From Micromonospora sp. NBC_01740 (lineage in GTDB: Bacteria > Actinomycetota > Actinomycetes > Mycobacteriales > Micromonosporaceae): a stretch of DNA of 64,000 nucleotides. Under the pieces are notes generated by a model, which was not told the origin of the DNA, made no database searches, and was given only the letters and a program-made list of their open reading frames with translations. The stretch covers positions 3,286,001 through 3,350,000 of the forward strand of contig NZ_CP109150.1 of assembly GCF_035920365.1 (NCBI RefSeq). The letters are read 5' to 3'. Below are positions 31,582 to 40,530 of the stretch, piece after piece (position 1 is the first letter of the stretch; the number at the start of each line of letters is the position of its first letter). The translations under genes were made by a program, and so were the position numbers.

Positions 31582-33651
31582 TCAGGCGGGCAGGCTGGCC
31601 ACCCCGTGCGGCAGGAACCGCTGGCCGGTGACCCGCTCCGAGGTGCCGGTCCGGTCCAGGTACGGCGTGATGCCGCCCAGGTGGAACGGCCAACCCGCGC
31701 CGAGGATCATGCACAGGTCGATGTCCTGCGCCTCGGCGACGACGCCCTCGTCGAGCATGAGCCGGATCTCCTGCGCCAGCGCGTCGAGCGCGTTCTGGCG
31801 CACCTGCTCGGCGGTGAGCGGCTGGTCGCCCACCACGAGCAGCTTGGCCACCTCGTCGTTGACCTGGTCGTCGACGACGATCGGCTGACCGGAGTCGGCG
31901 ATCCGCTTGAGGTTCTCGCTCACGTCGAAGCGGTCCGGGAACGCGGCGTGCAGAGTGCCGCCCACGTGGTACGCGACGGCCGGCCCGACGAGCTGGAGCA
32001 GGGCGAGCGGGCGCATCGGCAGGCCCAGCGGGTCCAGCGCGCTGTTGGCCACGTCCAGCGGGGTGCCCGCGTCCACGGCGGCGAAGACGGTGCCGAGGAA
32101 GCGGGTGAGCAGCCGGTTGACCACGAACGCCGGGGCGTCGGAGACCAGCACGGAGGACTTCTTCAGCTGCTTGCCGACCGCGAACGCGGTGGCGAGCGTG
32201 GCGTCGTCGGTGCGCTCGCCCCGGACGATCTCCAGCAGCGGCAGCACCGCGACCGGGTTGAAGAAGTGGAAGCCGACCACCCGCTCGGGGTGCTCCAGCT
32301 CCTCGGCCATCGCCGTGATCGACAGGCTGGAGGTGTTGGTGGCCAGCACCGCCTCCGGCTTGACGATCTTCTCCAGCTCGGCCCAGACCTGCTTCTTGAC
32401 GGCGAGATCCTCGAAGACGGCCTCGATGACGAAGTCGGCGTCCGCGAAGACGCCCTTGTCGACGGAGCCGCTGACCAGGCCGTACAGCTTGGCGGCCGTG
32501 CCCTTGTCCATCCGGCCCTTGCTGACGGCCTTCTCGATCTGGGTGTGCACGTAGCCGACGCCCTTGTCCACCCGGGCCTGGTCCAGGTCGGTCATCACGA
32601 CCGGCACCTGGAGGCGACGGGCGAAGAGCAGGGCGAGCTGGCTGGCCATCAGGCCGGCGCCCACGATGCCGACCTTGGTGACCGGGCGGGCCAGGCCCTT
32701 GTCCGGCGCGCCGGCCGGCCGCTTGGCCCGCCGCTGCGCCAGGTCGAACGCGTAGAGGCCGCTGCGCAGCTCCTCGGAGAAGACCAGGTCCGCGAGGGCC
32801 TCGTCCTCGGCGGCGGTGCCGGTGGCGAAGTCGGCGTCCTTCGCCGTCTCCAGCAGGTCCAGCGCCTTGTACGCGGCCGGGACCGCGCCGTGTAGCCGCT
32901 GGTCGAGGGTCTGCCGGGCGAAGTAGAGCACGCCCGCCCACATGTCCTTGTCGACCTCGGGCCGGGTCACGGTGACCTCGCCCCGGACGACGCCGGCGGC
33001 CCACTCCAGGGACCGCTCCAGGAAGTCCGCCGGCTCCAGCAGCACGTCCGCGATGCCCATCTCGGCGGCCTGCTTCGGCTTGAGCATCTTGTTCTGCATC
33101 AGCGGGTTCTGGATGATCACCTGGGTCGCCGCCGGGATGCCGATCAGGTTCGGCAGCAGCTGCGTGCCGCCCCAACCGGGGACCAGGCCGAGGAAGACCT
33201 CGGGCAGCGCCAGCGCCGCCACCCCACCGGAGAGCGTCCGGTAGTGGCAGTGCAGCGCCAGCTCCAGGCCGCCGCCCATCGCCGCGCCGTTGACGAAGGC
33301 GAAGGTCGGGACCTCGCTGTCCTTGAGCCGGGCGAAGACCCGGTGGCCGAGCCGCCCGATCTCCAGCGCCTGCTCGCGGTCGGCGAGCTGCGGGAGGCTG
33401 GTGATGTCCGCGCCCACGCAGAAGACGTACGGCTTGCCGGTGACCGCCACGAACGCCGGGTTCGCGGCCAGGGCGGCGGTGATCGCCTCGTCCAGGCTGG
33501 TCAGGCCGCCCGGGCCGAAGCTGTTGGGCTTGGTGTGGTCGAAGCCGTTGTCCAGGGTGATCAGGGCGGCCGGCCGGTCCAGCCCCGGTACGTTCACCTG
33601 GCGCAGCAGCGCCCGGGTGACGACCTCGTTCGGTGCGGCGAGCGCGCTCAC
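31582..33651 (-). CDS. fadB: Fatty-acid oxidation complex alpha subunit (enoyl-CoA hydratase / 3-hydroxyacyl-CoA dehydrogenase)
   Basis: A 689-aa bifunctional beta-oxidation enzyme. The N-terminal crotonase domain (about 1-300) has the oxyanion-hole region KPYVFCVGADI, NGAAMGGGLELALHCHYR with one catalytic Glu and PEVFLGLVPGWGGTQLLP with the other. The NAD-binding domain begins VGIVGAGLMASQLALLFARR (near 345), with NTSSLSI and the catalytic His in FHFFNPV (near 455). Two C-terminal 3HCDH helices follow. The GTG start overlaps the fadA stop (GTGA), so the two are translationally coupled. It probably forms the trifunctional alpha2-beta2 complex with FadA, degrading acyl-CoA to acetyl-CoA. FadJ-type naming is equally acceptable. 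Confidence 0.93.
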   Translation of the reverse strand: MSALAAPNEVVTRALLRQVNVPGLDRPAALITLDNGFDHTKPNSFGPGGLTSLDEAITAALAANPAFVAVTGKPYVFCVGADITSLPQLADREQALEIGRLGHRVFARLKDSEVPTFAFVNGAAMGGGLELALHCHYRTLSGGVAALALPEVFLGLVPGWGGTQLLPNLIGIPAATQVIIQNPLMQNKMLKPKQAAEMGIADVLLEPADFLERSLEWAAGVVRGEVTVTRPEVDKDMWAGVLYFARQTLDQRLHGAVPAAYKALDLLETAKDADFATGTAAEDEALADLVFSEELRSGLYAFDLAQRRAKRPAGAPDKGLARPVTKVGIVGAGLMASQLALLFARRLQVPVVMTDLDQARVDKGVGYVHTQIEKAVSKGRMDKGTAAKLYGLVSGSVDKGVFADADFVIEAVFEDLAVKKQVWAELEKIVKPEAVLATNTSSLSITAMAEELEHPERVVGFHFFNPVAVLPLLEIVRGERTDDATLATAFAVGKQLKKSSVLVSDAPAFVVNRLLTRFLGTVFAAVDAGTPLDVANSALDPLGLPMRPLALLQLVGPAVAYHVGGTLHAAFPDRFDVSENLKRIADSGQPIVVDDQVNDEVAKLLVVGDQPLTAEQVRQNALDALAQEIRLMLDEGVVAEAQDIDLCMILGAGWPFHLGGITPYLDRTGTSERVTGQRFLPHGVASLPA

Positions 33652-34844
33652 TTGTCTCCACCCTCCCAGTGCGGGTTCTCCCAGATGACCGTGCCGCCCA
33701 TGCCGATGCCGATGCACATGGCGGTGACGCCGTAGCGGACCTCGGGGTGCTCGGCGAACTGCCGGGCGAGCTGGGTCATCAGCCGCACGCCCGAGGAGGC
33801 GAGCGGGTGGCCGATGGCGATCGCGCCGCCCCACGGGTTGACCCGCGGGTCGTCGTCGGCGATGCCGAAGTGGTCGAGGAAGGCGAGCACCTGCACGGCG
33901 AACGCCTCGTTCAGCTCGAACAGGCCGATGTCGTCGATGGTCAGGCCGGCGAGGCGCAGCGCCTTCTCGGTCGACGGGATCGGGCCGACGCCCATCACCT
34001 CGGGCTCGACGCCGACGAAGCCGAACGACACCAGCCGCATGGCGACCGGCAGGCCCAGCTCGCGGGCGACGTCCTCGGAGGCGAGCAGGCTGGCGGTGGC
34101 GCCGTCGTTCAGGCCGGCCGCGTTGCCGGCGGTGACCTTGCCGTGCGGGCGGAACGGGGTCTTCAGGGTGGCGAGCTTCTCCAGCGAGGTGTCGCGGGGG
34201 GCCTCGTCGACCGTGGCCATGCCCCAGGCGTTCTCCTCGTCGCGGACCGCCACGGACACCAGGTCGTCCTGGAGCTTGCCGTTGGCGTACGCCTTGGCGG
34301 TCTTCTGCTGCGAGGCGAGCGCGAAGGCGTCGGTGCGCGCCTTGGTGATGTGCGGGACCCGGTCGTGCAGGTTCTCCGCGGTCGCGCCCATGACCAGCGC
34401 GGACGGGTCGACGAGCTTCTCGGCGACGATCCGCGGGTTGGGGTCGACGCCCTCGCCCATCGGGTGGCGGCCCATGTGCTCGACGCCGCCGGCGATCGCG
34501 ACGTCGTAGGCGCCCATGGCGATGCCGCTGGCGACGGTGGTCACCGCGGTCATGGCGCCGGCGCACATCCGGTCGATCGCGAAGCCGGGGACGGTCTTGG
34601 GCAGGCCCGCCAGCAGGGCGGCGGTCCGGCCGATGGTCAGGCCCTGGTCGCCGATCTGGGTGGTGGCGGCGATCGCGACCTCCTCGACCCGCTCCGGCGG
34701 CAGCTGCGGGTTACGGCGCAGCAGCTCGCGGATGCAGCGGATCACCAGGTCGTCGGCGCGGGTGTTGGCGTACATGCCACCCGCCTTGCCGAACGGGGTA
34801 CGGACGCCGTCGACGAAGACGACATCCCGAACTTCACGGGGCAC
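33648..34844 (-). CDS. fadA: Acetyl-CoA acyltransferase (thiolase)
   Basis: A 398-aa thiolase, the beta subunit of the fatty-acid oxidation complex, cleaving 3-ketoacyl-CoA with CoA. Catalytic residues: Cys94 in DRMCAGAMTA, His in AIGHPLASSG (about 350) and the second Cys in TAMCIGIGMGG (about 382). The conserved ATTQIGDQGLTIGR and GAEHMG-like GGVEHMGRHPMG are also present. The GTG start has GAGGAGG 7 nt upstream. First gene of the fadA–fadB operon. A 16-bp near-palindrome 95 nt upstream is a likely fatty-acid-responsive operator. Confidence 0.94.
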   Translation of the reverse strand: MPREVRDVVFVDGVRTPFGKAGGMYANTRADDLVIRCIRELLRRNPQLPPERVEEVAIAATTQIGDQGLTIGRTAALLAGLPKTVPGFAIDRMCAGAMTAVTTVASGIAMGAYDVAIAGGVEHMGRHPMGEGVDPNPRIVAEKLVDPSALVMGATAENLHDRVPHITKARTDAFALASQQKTAKAYANGKLQDDLVSVAVRDEENAWGMATVDEAPRDTSLEKLATLKTPFRPHGKVTAGNAAGLNDGATASLLASEDVARELGLPVAMRLVSFGFVGVEPEVMGVGPIPSTEKALRLAGLTIDDIGLFELNEAFAVQVLAFLDHFGIADDDPRVNPWGGAIAIGHPLASSGVRLMTQLARQFAEHPEVRYGVTAMCIGIGMGGTVIWENPHWEGGDK

Positions 34845-34938
34845 TTGAGCCTCCTCTTCGACCTGATCCGGCCTCCGTGCCGGCAGGCGGCACTACGGAC
34901 CGGACGAAGGTCGCCGGCACGGGCGTGTTCCTCCGGAT

Positions 34939-34954
34939 GCTACTCGCCAGTAAC
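34939..34954. promoter_or_regulatory. Near-perfect inverted repeat upstream of fadA, candidate repressor site
   Basis: On the minus strand GTTACT-GGCG-AGTAGC: two 6-nt arms with one mismatch around a 4-nt centre, 95 nt before the fadA start. Position and symmetry suit a TetR-type regulator of beta-oxidation genes; the identity is not known. Confidence 0.5.
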
Positions 34955-34999
34955 CAACACTGGCACCCGCCCCCGTGTGGCCCACCCCACACCGCCGGT

Positions 35000-36328
35000 T
35001 CAAGGCGCGGGGGGCGGATCGGTGAGGGCCTCCGTGAGGGCGGGAAGGAGCAGGGCGATCTGCCACTCGCGGGCGTTGAAGCCCCGGAGGGTCTCCGCGA
35101 CGGCCGCCTCCGTGACCTCCTCCGGAGGCACCCACGCCAGCCGACGGATCGAGTCGGGAGCGATGAGGTTCTCCGGCGGCAGCTGGTGCGCGCCGGCGAT
35201 CCGGACCACCACCTCCCGGCAGCGGGCCAGCCGGGCCGCCGCCACCGGGTCCCGTTCCGCCCAGCGGTGCGGCGGCGGGGGACCCTCGACCGTCGGGGCG
35301 ACCGGCAGCGCGTCCTCGGGCAGCTGCCGCGCGTCGTCGAGCGCGGCGAGCCAGGTGCGCGCCAGCCGGCGCACCGAGCGGCCACCGAAGCCGGGCAGGG
35401 TCAGCAGGGTCTTCTCGTCCCTCGGATCCAGCTCCGCCGCCGCGACGATGGCCGAGTCCGGCAGCACCCGCCCCGGGGCGGCGTCCCGCCGCGCGGCGAT
35501 CTGGTCCCGCGCGTACCAGAGGGAACGGACGCGGGCCTGGGCCCGCGCGCCGCGCACCCGGTGGATGCCGGACGTGCGGCGCCACGGCTCGGCCCGCACC
35601 TTCGGCGGCCGGGCGCCGGTGCGCACCAGCGCGGCGAACTCCTCCGCCGCCCACGCGGACTTGCCCTGCCGGGTCAGCTCCTCGTCGAGCGCGTCGCGCA
35701 GGTCGACCAGCATCTCCACGTCGAGCGCGGCGTAGGTCAGCCAGGACTCCGGCAGCGGGCGGCTCGACCAGTCGGCCGCCGAGTGGTGCTTCTCCAGGCT
35801 GTAGCCGAGCAGCTGCTCGGTCAGCGCGGCCAGGCCGACCCGCTCGAATCCGGCCAGCCGGGCGGCCAGTTCGGTGTCGAACAGCCGGCGGGGCCGCAGC
35901 CCCAGCTCGGCCAGGCAGTGCAGGTCCTGGCTGGCGGCGTGCAGCACCCACTCGGCCTCGCCGATCACCGTGTCGAGGGCGCTCAGGTCGGGCAGCGGCA
36001 GCGGGTCGATCAGCGCCGTGCCGGAACCGGCCCGGCGCAGCTGCACCAGGTAGGCCCGCTGGCTGTAGCGGTAGCCGGAGGCGCGTTCGGCGTCGAGGGC
36101 GACGGGGCCGGTGCCTGCGGCGAAGCGGGCCACGACGTCGTCCAGCTCGCCGGGCGTGGCCGCCGGCTGGGGTGTGCCCTCGCGCGGGGCGGTCAGCGGA
36201 ACGGGCCCGTCGGCGGTCTGTTCGGTCCCCGCGGCCTCCGGCTCCGGTCGGGCCGACGGCGGGTGGTGCGCATCGTTTCCCGTACGGCTTTCGGCGGGCC
36301 GACGGCGCAGGGGTGGTTCGTCGGTCAC
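35000..36328 (-). CDS. Ribonuclease D-like 3'-5' exonuclease with HRDC domain
   Basis: A 442-aa DEDD-family exonuclease. A 70-residue disordered N-terminus is followed by the exonuclease domain: VALDAERASGY (motif I DxE), HAASQDLHCLAELG (motif II), DTELAARLAG and YAALDVEMLVDLRDAL (motif III YxxxD). Then come a basic linker and a C-terminal HRDC-type helical domain (LPGFGGRSVRRLARTWLAAL). It probably trims stable RNA 3' ends. The GTG is leaderless-like (TAGGGT 6 nt upstream). It corresponds to M. tuberculosis Rv2681 and marks the return to conserved gene order after the accessory block. Divergent from the protease gene. Confidence 0.9.
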   Translation of the reverse strand: MTDEPPLRRRPAESRTGNDAHHPPSARPEPEAAGTEQTADGPVPLTAPREGTPQPAATPGELDDVVARFAAGTGPVALDAERASGYRYSQRAYLVQLRRAGSGTALIDPLPLPDLSALDTVIGEAEWVLHAASQDLHCLAELGLRPRRLFDTELAARLAGFERVGLAALTEQLLGYSLEKHHSAADWSSRPLPESWLTYAALDVEMLVDLRDALDEELTRQGKSAWAAEEFAALVRTGARPPKVRAEPWRRTSGIHRVRGARAQARVRSLWYARDQIAARRDAAPGRVLPDSAIVAAAELDPRDEKTLLTLPGFGGRSVRRLARTWLAALDDARQLPEDALPVAPTVEGPPPPHRWAERDPVAAARLARCREVVVRIAGAHQLPPENLIAPDSIRRLAWVPPEEVTEAAVAETLRGFNAREWQIALLLPALTEALTDPPPAP

Positions 36329-36334
36329 CTGACA

Positions 36335-36340
36335 ACCCTA
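36335..36340 (-). promoter_or_regulatory. -10 box of leaderless RNase D gene
   Basis: TAGGGT on the minus strand, 6 nt upstream of GTG 36328. Confidence 0.55.
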
Positions 36341-36537
36341 GTGCGCGACGCGACGCGGTGGGTGAAGCCGGTCCGGTGTGTGTTGCCGGGCGACCGCCGG
36401 ATGCCCTTCCGGAGGCCGGACATAGGGGAAGACAAAGCCCGTTGACGCAGGTACGGTCCATCGGGCCGTTGCGCGGGTACGGCATCATCAGGGTCCCGCG
36501 TGCGGAGCGGGGCGTCTACGGGGAGGGCAAGGCGATC

Positions 36538-37752
36538 ATGACTGGCTACGGGTCGGCGGACAAGGGCCCGGCGGGACCGGGTGACGGCGGGTTCCCGCCG
36601 GGGACGGCCCGCCCCGGGCCACTGCCACCCCGGATCGAGCCGGTCGGCTCCGCATACCTGCCGCCGGGCGCCCCCGGGCAGCCCCCGGCCCCCCGCCCCG
36701 CCTGGTCGCCGCCGGCGCAGCCGGGCCAGTGGGGCACCGCCCCGGCCAACGCGCCCGCCCCGGCCGCCGCGCCCGCCGCCGCAGGCTGGGGACACGGCGG
36801 CGCGCCGTCCACCGCCCCGGGCCCGTCGACGCCCCCCGGGGTCCCCCCGGGGCCCGGCTGGCCCCCCGCGTCCGGGTCGACGCCGCCGGGTGTCCCCGGT
36901 CAGCCGCCAGCCCACGGCCACCCCCAGGGCCCCGGGCCGGGCCAGCCGTACCCCGTCGGGCCGGCGCCGGCGACGAAGGGGCGCGGGCTCACCGTCACCG
37001 CGCTCGTGCTCGCCGGCCTGCTGGCCGTGGTGACGGGCGTGCAGGCGTACCAGATCAACCGGCTCTCGAACCGGCTGGGCGACACCGACAGCCGGGTGGC
37101 GGCGGCGCAGGCGGCCGACGGCACCCGGTTCGACGGCCTGGAGTCCCGGGCGGGGGCGCTGGAGAAGCAGGCCGGCGCCGCGTTCAACCCGGAGGCCGTG
37201 GCCAGCGCCGTGCTGCCCAGCGTCTTCCGGGTCCGGGCCGGCAACTCCACCGGCACCGCGTTCGCGATCGGCAAGCCGGCCGCGGGCGGGGGCACCAACC
37301 TGTTCACCAACTACCACGTGGTGGACGCGCTCTGGCAGACCGGCGAGCGGGAGGTCTTCCTGGAGCGCACCAACCAGCGCTTCCCGGCGACCATCGTGCG
37401 CGTCGACGAGACCAACGACGTCGCCCACCTGCGGACCAACGGCAAGTTCACCGGCCTGGTCGCGGCGTCCGCCGCGGTGAAGTCCGGGCAGCAGATCGTG
37501 GTCGTCGGCGCGCCGCTCGGCCTGGAGGACAGCGTCACCACCGGCGTGGTGAGCGCCTTCCGCGAGGCCGGCGGCGGCGAGGGCCCGGTCATCCAGTTCG
37601 ACGCCCCGATCAACCCCGGCAACTCGGGCGGCCCGGTCATCAACGGCAGCAAGCAGGTCGTCGGCATCGCCACCGCCAAGGCCCGCAACGCCGAGGGGAT
37701 CGGTCTCGCCGTACCGATCAAGGTCGCCTGCGACGGTTTCAAGATCTGCTGA
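36538..37752 (+). CDS. Membrane-anchored trypsin-like serine protease
   Basis: A 404-aa protein. The cytoplasmic N-terminal 145 residues are Pro/Gly/Ala-rich. One TM helix lies at about 151-171 (LTVTALVLAGLLAVVTGVQA), followed by a coiled-coil-like segment (RLSNRLGDTDSRVAAAQAA) and an extracytoplasmic chymotrypsin-fold domain. The triad is visible: His260 in TNYHVVDAL, Asp294 in NDVAHL and Ser363 in NPGNSGGPV. There is no PDZ domain, unlike HtrA/DegP. The ATG at 36538 was chosen for its GGGAGGGCAAGGCG leader. It is followed 74 nt later by a coiled-coil membrane protein of like architecture. Two Cys lie near the C-terminus. It could process envelope proteins. Confidence 0.88.
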   Translation: MTGYGSADKGPAGPGDGGFPPGTARPGPLPPRIEPVGSAYLPPGAPGQPPAPRPAWSPPAQPGQWGTAPANAPAPAAAPAAAGWGHGGAPSTAPGPSTPPGVPPGPGWPPASGSTPPGVPGQPPAHGHPQGPGPGQPYPVGPAPATKGRGLTVTALVLAGLLAVVTGVQAYQINRLSNRLGDTDSRVAAAQAADGTRFDGLESRAGALEKQAGAAFNPEAVASAVLPSVFRVRAGNSTGTAFAIGKPAAGGGTNLFTNYHVVDALWQTGEREVFLERTNQRFPATIVRVDETNDVAHLRTNGKFTGLVAASAAVKSGQQIVVVGAPLGLEDSVTTGVVSAFREAGGGEGPVIQFDAPINPGNSGGPVINGSKQVVGIATAKARNAEGIGLAVPIKVACDGFKIC

Positions 37753-37826
37753 CCCCGTCAGCGCCCAACCACCCCCTCGGCCCGGCGGCTCCAACGCCGG
37801 ACCAGCACACGTGGAGGAAGAACGAC

Positions 37827-38666
37827 ATGTCCCAGCCACCGACCGGGCCGGAGGGCTACCCGCCGTACCCGCCGGCCGCGCCCGGTCAGCCGCCGTCGGG
37901 CGGCGCCCCGCACGGCACCACCTACGGCAGCCCGCGCCCGTACACGCCCGAACAGCAGGACGCCGGCCAGCAGTACGCCCCGGCGCCGCAGCAGTACAAC
38001 CCGGCCCCGCCCGCCGGCTACCCGCAGTCCGCGCCGCCGGCCGGACCCTCCGGCTACCCGCAGTCCGCGCCGCCGGCGTCGCCCGGCTTCGGCCCCGGCA
38101 GCGCGTCGCCCCACGCCGGGCAGGCCTCCGGCGGGCCGGCCTTCGGGCAGCCGATGTCGGTCCCCCCGGCCTCCGGGCCGGCGTACGGGCAGCCATTGTC
38201 CGCCCCGCCCGGCTCCGCCCCGCCCTTCGGCGCCCCCGCGCCCGGCGGCCCCCGCAAGAGCCACAAGGTGCTCGTCCTGGCGGTCGTGGCCGGGCTGCTC
38301 TTCGTCCTCGGCGGGGTGATGACCGGCCTGTTCGTGTCGACCACCAACGAGCTGGACCGGACCGAGAAGAAGATGGCCAGCGAGGTCAGCCAGCGCGACG
38401 GCACCATCACGGCGAACGGCAAGGAGATCGAGAAGCTCAAGACCGACCTCCAGGCGGTCCGGGACAAGCTCGGCGACACCGAGCAGGACCTCACCGGCAC
38501 CCGCAACGACCGGGACGAGCAGGCCCGGCAGAAGAAGGTCATCGCCAACTGCCTCGACAAGCTCACCACCGCGCTCGCCGCGGCGGCGAACGGCAACAAG
38601 CCGGCCTACGACAAGGCCATCCAGGGCATGGACAAGGTCTGCAACGAGGCCGAGAAGTATCTGTGA
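37827..38666 (+). CDS. Pro-rich N-tail, single-TM coiled-coil protein
   Basis: A 279-aa protein. A Pro/Gly/Tyr/Gln-rich cytoplasmic tail (1-145, with repeated AGYPQSAPPA-like units), one TM helix (about 150-172, VLVLAVVAGLLFVLGGVMTGL), a long extracytoplasmic coiled coil (about 175-240, including EIEKLKTDLQAVRDKLGD) and a short helical domain with two Cys (IANCLDKL and MDKVCNEAEKYL). The ATG has GGAGGAAG 7 nt upstream. It lies 74 nt after the trypsin-like protease and shares its tail–TM–coiled-coil plan, so the two probably act together. No family recognised. Confidence 0.75.
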   Translation: MSQPPTGPEGYPPYPPAAPGQPPSGGAPHGTTYGSPRPYTPEQQDAGQQYAPAPQQYNPAPPAGYPQSAPPAGPSGYPQSAPPASPGFGPGSASPHAGQASGGPAFGQPMSVPPASGPAYGQPLSAPPGSAPPFGAPAPGGPRKSHKVLVLAVVAGLLFVLGGVMTGLFVSTTNELDRTEKKMASEVSQRDGTITANGKEIEKLKTDLQAVRDKLGDTEQDLTGTRNDRDEQARQKKVIANCLDKLTTALAAAANGNKPAYDKAIQGMDKVCNEAEKYL

Positions 38667-38683
38667 GGTGATCCGTCGCGGGG

Positions 38684-39256
38684 TCAGGCCGCGCCGGCGG
38701 GGCGACGCTCCGGCAGCGCGGTCACCCCGGGCGGGGGAAGCCCGGCGGTCGAGGCCAGCAGCGCGCACCAGGCCAGCAGGTGCGGGGCGAGGTCGTCGTC
38801 GACCGGCGTCCAGGAGGCGCGGATCTCGATGTCGCCGGCGGCGGGCGGCCCGGCCAGGTCACCGAAGCGCGTCGACATGGTCTGGGTGATGGTGCCGCCG
38901 ATCGCCCGGTGCTCCGCGTCCTGCGCCTCCAGGGCGTCGGTCAGCCAGGTCCAGCCCACCCCCGGCAGCAGCGGGTCGGCGGCCAGGTCGACCTCCAGCT
39001 CCGCCGTCACGTAGGTGACCAGCCGCAGGGTGCCCTGCCACGCCTCGTGACCGGCCGGGTCGTGCAGCAGGATGAGCCGCCCGGAGGCCACCTCCTCGCC
39101 GTCGCGCAGGACGGTGGCGGAGAGCGCGAAGGTGTACGGGGCGAGCCGCTGCGGCGCGCCGACCTCCTCCAGCACGATCTCCGATCGGGGCGCCGCGGAC
39201 CGCAGCCCGGTGACCGCGCGGGCGAAGGTCTCCGGGAGCGCGATCGGGGGGGCCAT
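38684..39256 (-). CDS. DUF3000 family protein
   Basis: A 190-aa cytoplasmic protein matching the actinobacterial DUF3000 family. Landmarks: PETFARAVTGLRSA, RLAPYTFALSATVLRDGEEVASGRLILLHDP, VDLAADPLLPGVGWTWLTDALE and IGGTITQTMSTRFG. The ATG is leaderless-like, with TAGGCT 6 nt upstream. It corresponds to Rv2680 of M. tuberculosis, likewise next to RNase D and close to hemE, here separated by the protease pair. It converges on the coiled-coil gene (18-nt gap) and is divergent from hemE. Function unknown. Confidence 0.85.
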   Translation of the reverse strand: MAPPIALPETFARAVTGLRSAAPRSEIVLEEVGAPQRLAPYTFALSATVLRDGEEVASGRLILLHDPAGHEAWQGTLRLVTYVTAELEVDLAADPLLPGVGWTWLTDALEAQDAEHRAIGGTITQTMSTRFGDLAGPPAAGDIEIRASWTPVDDDLAPHLLAWCALLASTAGLPPPGVTALPERRPAGAA

Positions 39257-39262
39257 GCCGGC

Positions 39263-39268
39263 AGCCTA
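39263..39268 (-). promoter_or_regulatory. -10 box of leaderless DUF3000 gene
   Basis: TAGGCT on the minus strand, 6 nt before ATG 39256. Confidence 0.55.
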
Positions 39269-39414
39269 TGCCGCCGGCCGCCCGCCCGCCCGAGAGGCGC
39301 GCCGACGCCGTCTGACGCCGGGGCCGCCGCCACCGCCCGGCCGGTCCCACCGCCGGCGGGCTGACCGGGGTCACAAAAGGCGGCGCTGCCCGCTGCCGGT
39401 CGCGTCCCCCGTGG

Positions 39415-39420
39415 CACGAT
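39415..39420 (+). promoter_or_regulatory. -10-like box of hemE
   Basis: CACGAT, a TANNNT variant, lies 7 nt before ATG 39428 and favours that start over the in-frame ATG at 39419, which would overlap the box. Confidence 0.45.
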
Positions 39421-39427
39421 GGCCGCG

Positions 39428-40525
39428 ATGAGCACCACGACGACGGGCGCCGACGCCCGAGACGAAGACCCCCGCCCCGGCGGACCGGCCGACTCGCCCT
39501 TCGTCCGGGCCTGCCGGCGTCAGTCCGGCCCGCACACCCCCGTCTGGTTCATGCGCCAGGCCGGCCGGTCGCTGCCGGAGTACCGCGCGATCAGGGCCAA
39601 CGTGGCGATGCTGGAGTCCTGCCGCCGCCCCGACCTGGTCACCGAGATCACCCTCCAGCCGGTACGCCGGCACGGTGTGGACGCCGCGATCCTGTTCAGC
39701 GACATCGTGGTGCCGGTCGCCGCCGCCGGGGTGGACCTGGACATCGTGCCGGGCACCGGCCCGGTGGTCGCCGAGCCCGTGCGCACCCTGACCGACGTGG
39801 AGCGGATCCGGCCGATCACCCGCGACGACGTGTCGTACGTGGACGAGGCGGTCCGGATGCTCGTCGCCGAGCTGGGCGACACCCCGCTGATCGGCTTCGC
39901 CGGCGCGCCGTTCACCCTGGCCAGCTACCTGGTCGAGGGCGGCCCGTCGCGGACCCACGCGAAGACCAAGGCGATGATGTACGGCCAGCCGGAGCTGTGG
40001 CACGCGCTCTGTGGCCGGCTGGCCGAGGTGACGCTGGAGTTCCTGCGGGTGCAGGTGGCCGCCGGGGTCTCCGCGGTGCAGCTCTTCGACTCGTGGGCCG
40101 GCGCGCTGTCGGAGGCCGACTACCGCCGCTTCGTGCTGCCGCACTCGGCGGGCGTGCTGGCCGGGCTGGCCGACGCGGGCGTGCCCCGGATCCACTTCGG
40201 GGTGGGCACCGGCGAGCTGCTCGGCGCGATGGGCGAGGCCGGCGCCGACGTGGTGGGCGTCGACTGGCGTACGCCGCTGGACGCGGCGACCCGGCGGATC
40301 GGGCCGGAGCGGGCGGTGCAGGGCAACCTCGACCCGTGCGTGCTGTTCGCGCCGTGGCCGGTGGTCGAGGCCGAGGTGCGGCGGATCCTGGAGCAGGGCC
40401 GGGCCGCCCCCGGGCACGTGTTCAACCTGGGGCACGGGGTGCTGCCGGAGACCGACCCCGACGTGCTGACCCGGGTGGTCGCCCTGGTGCACGAGCTGTC
40501 CGCCGAGTCGGGCGACCGGGGCTGA
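39428..40525 (+). CDS. hemE: Uroporphyrinogen decarboxylase
   Basis: A 365-aa enzyme converting uroporphyrinogen III to coproporphyrinogen III in the cytoplasm. Signatures: [15 protein letters not shown] (about 42-56), [12 protein letters not shown] with the essential Asp, [17 protein letters not shown] and [11 protein letters not shown]. The short hydrophilic N-terminal extension ([19 protein letters not shown]) is not conserved. The start is leaderless-like. First gene of hemE–cgoX–chdC, spaced by 5 nt and a 4-nt overlap; the same trio is present in M. tuberculosis (Rv2678c–2676c). No ferrochelatase gene is in the window. Confidence 0.96.
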   Translation: MSTTTTGADARDEDPRPGGPADSPFVRACRRQSGPHTPVWFMRQAGRSLPEYRAIRANVAMLESCRRPDLVTEITLQPVRRHGVDAAILFSDIVVPVAAAGVDLDIVPGTGPVVAEPVRTLTDVERIRPITRDDVSYVDEAVRMLVAELGDTPLIGFAGAPFTLASYLVEGGPSRTHAKTKAMMYGQPELWHALCGRLAEVTLEFLRVQVAAGVSAVQLFDSWAGALSEADYRRFVLPHSAGVLAGLADAGVPRIHFGVGTGELLGAMGEAGADVVGVDWRTPLDAATRRIGPERAVQGNLDPCVLFAPWPVVEAEVRRILEQGRAAPGHVFNLGHGVLPETDPDVLTRVVALVHELSAESGDRG

Positions 40526-40530
40526 GCGGC

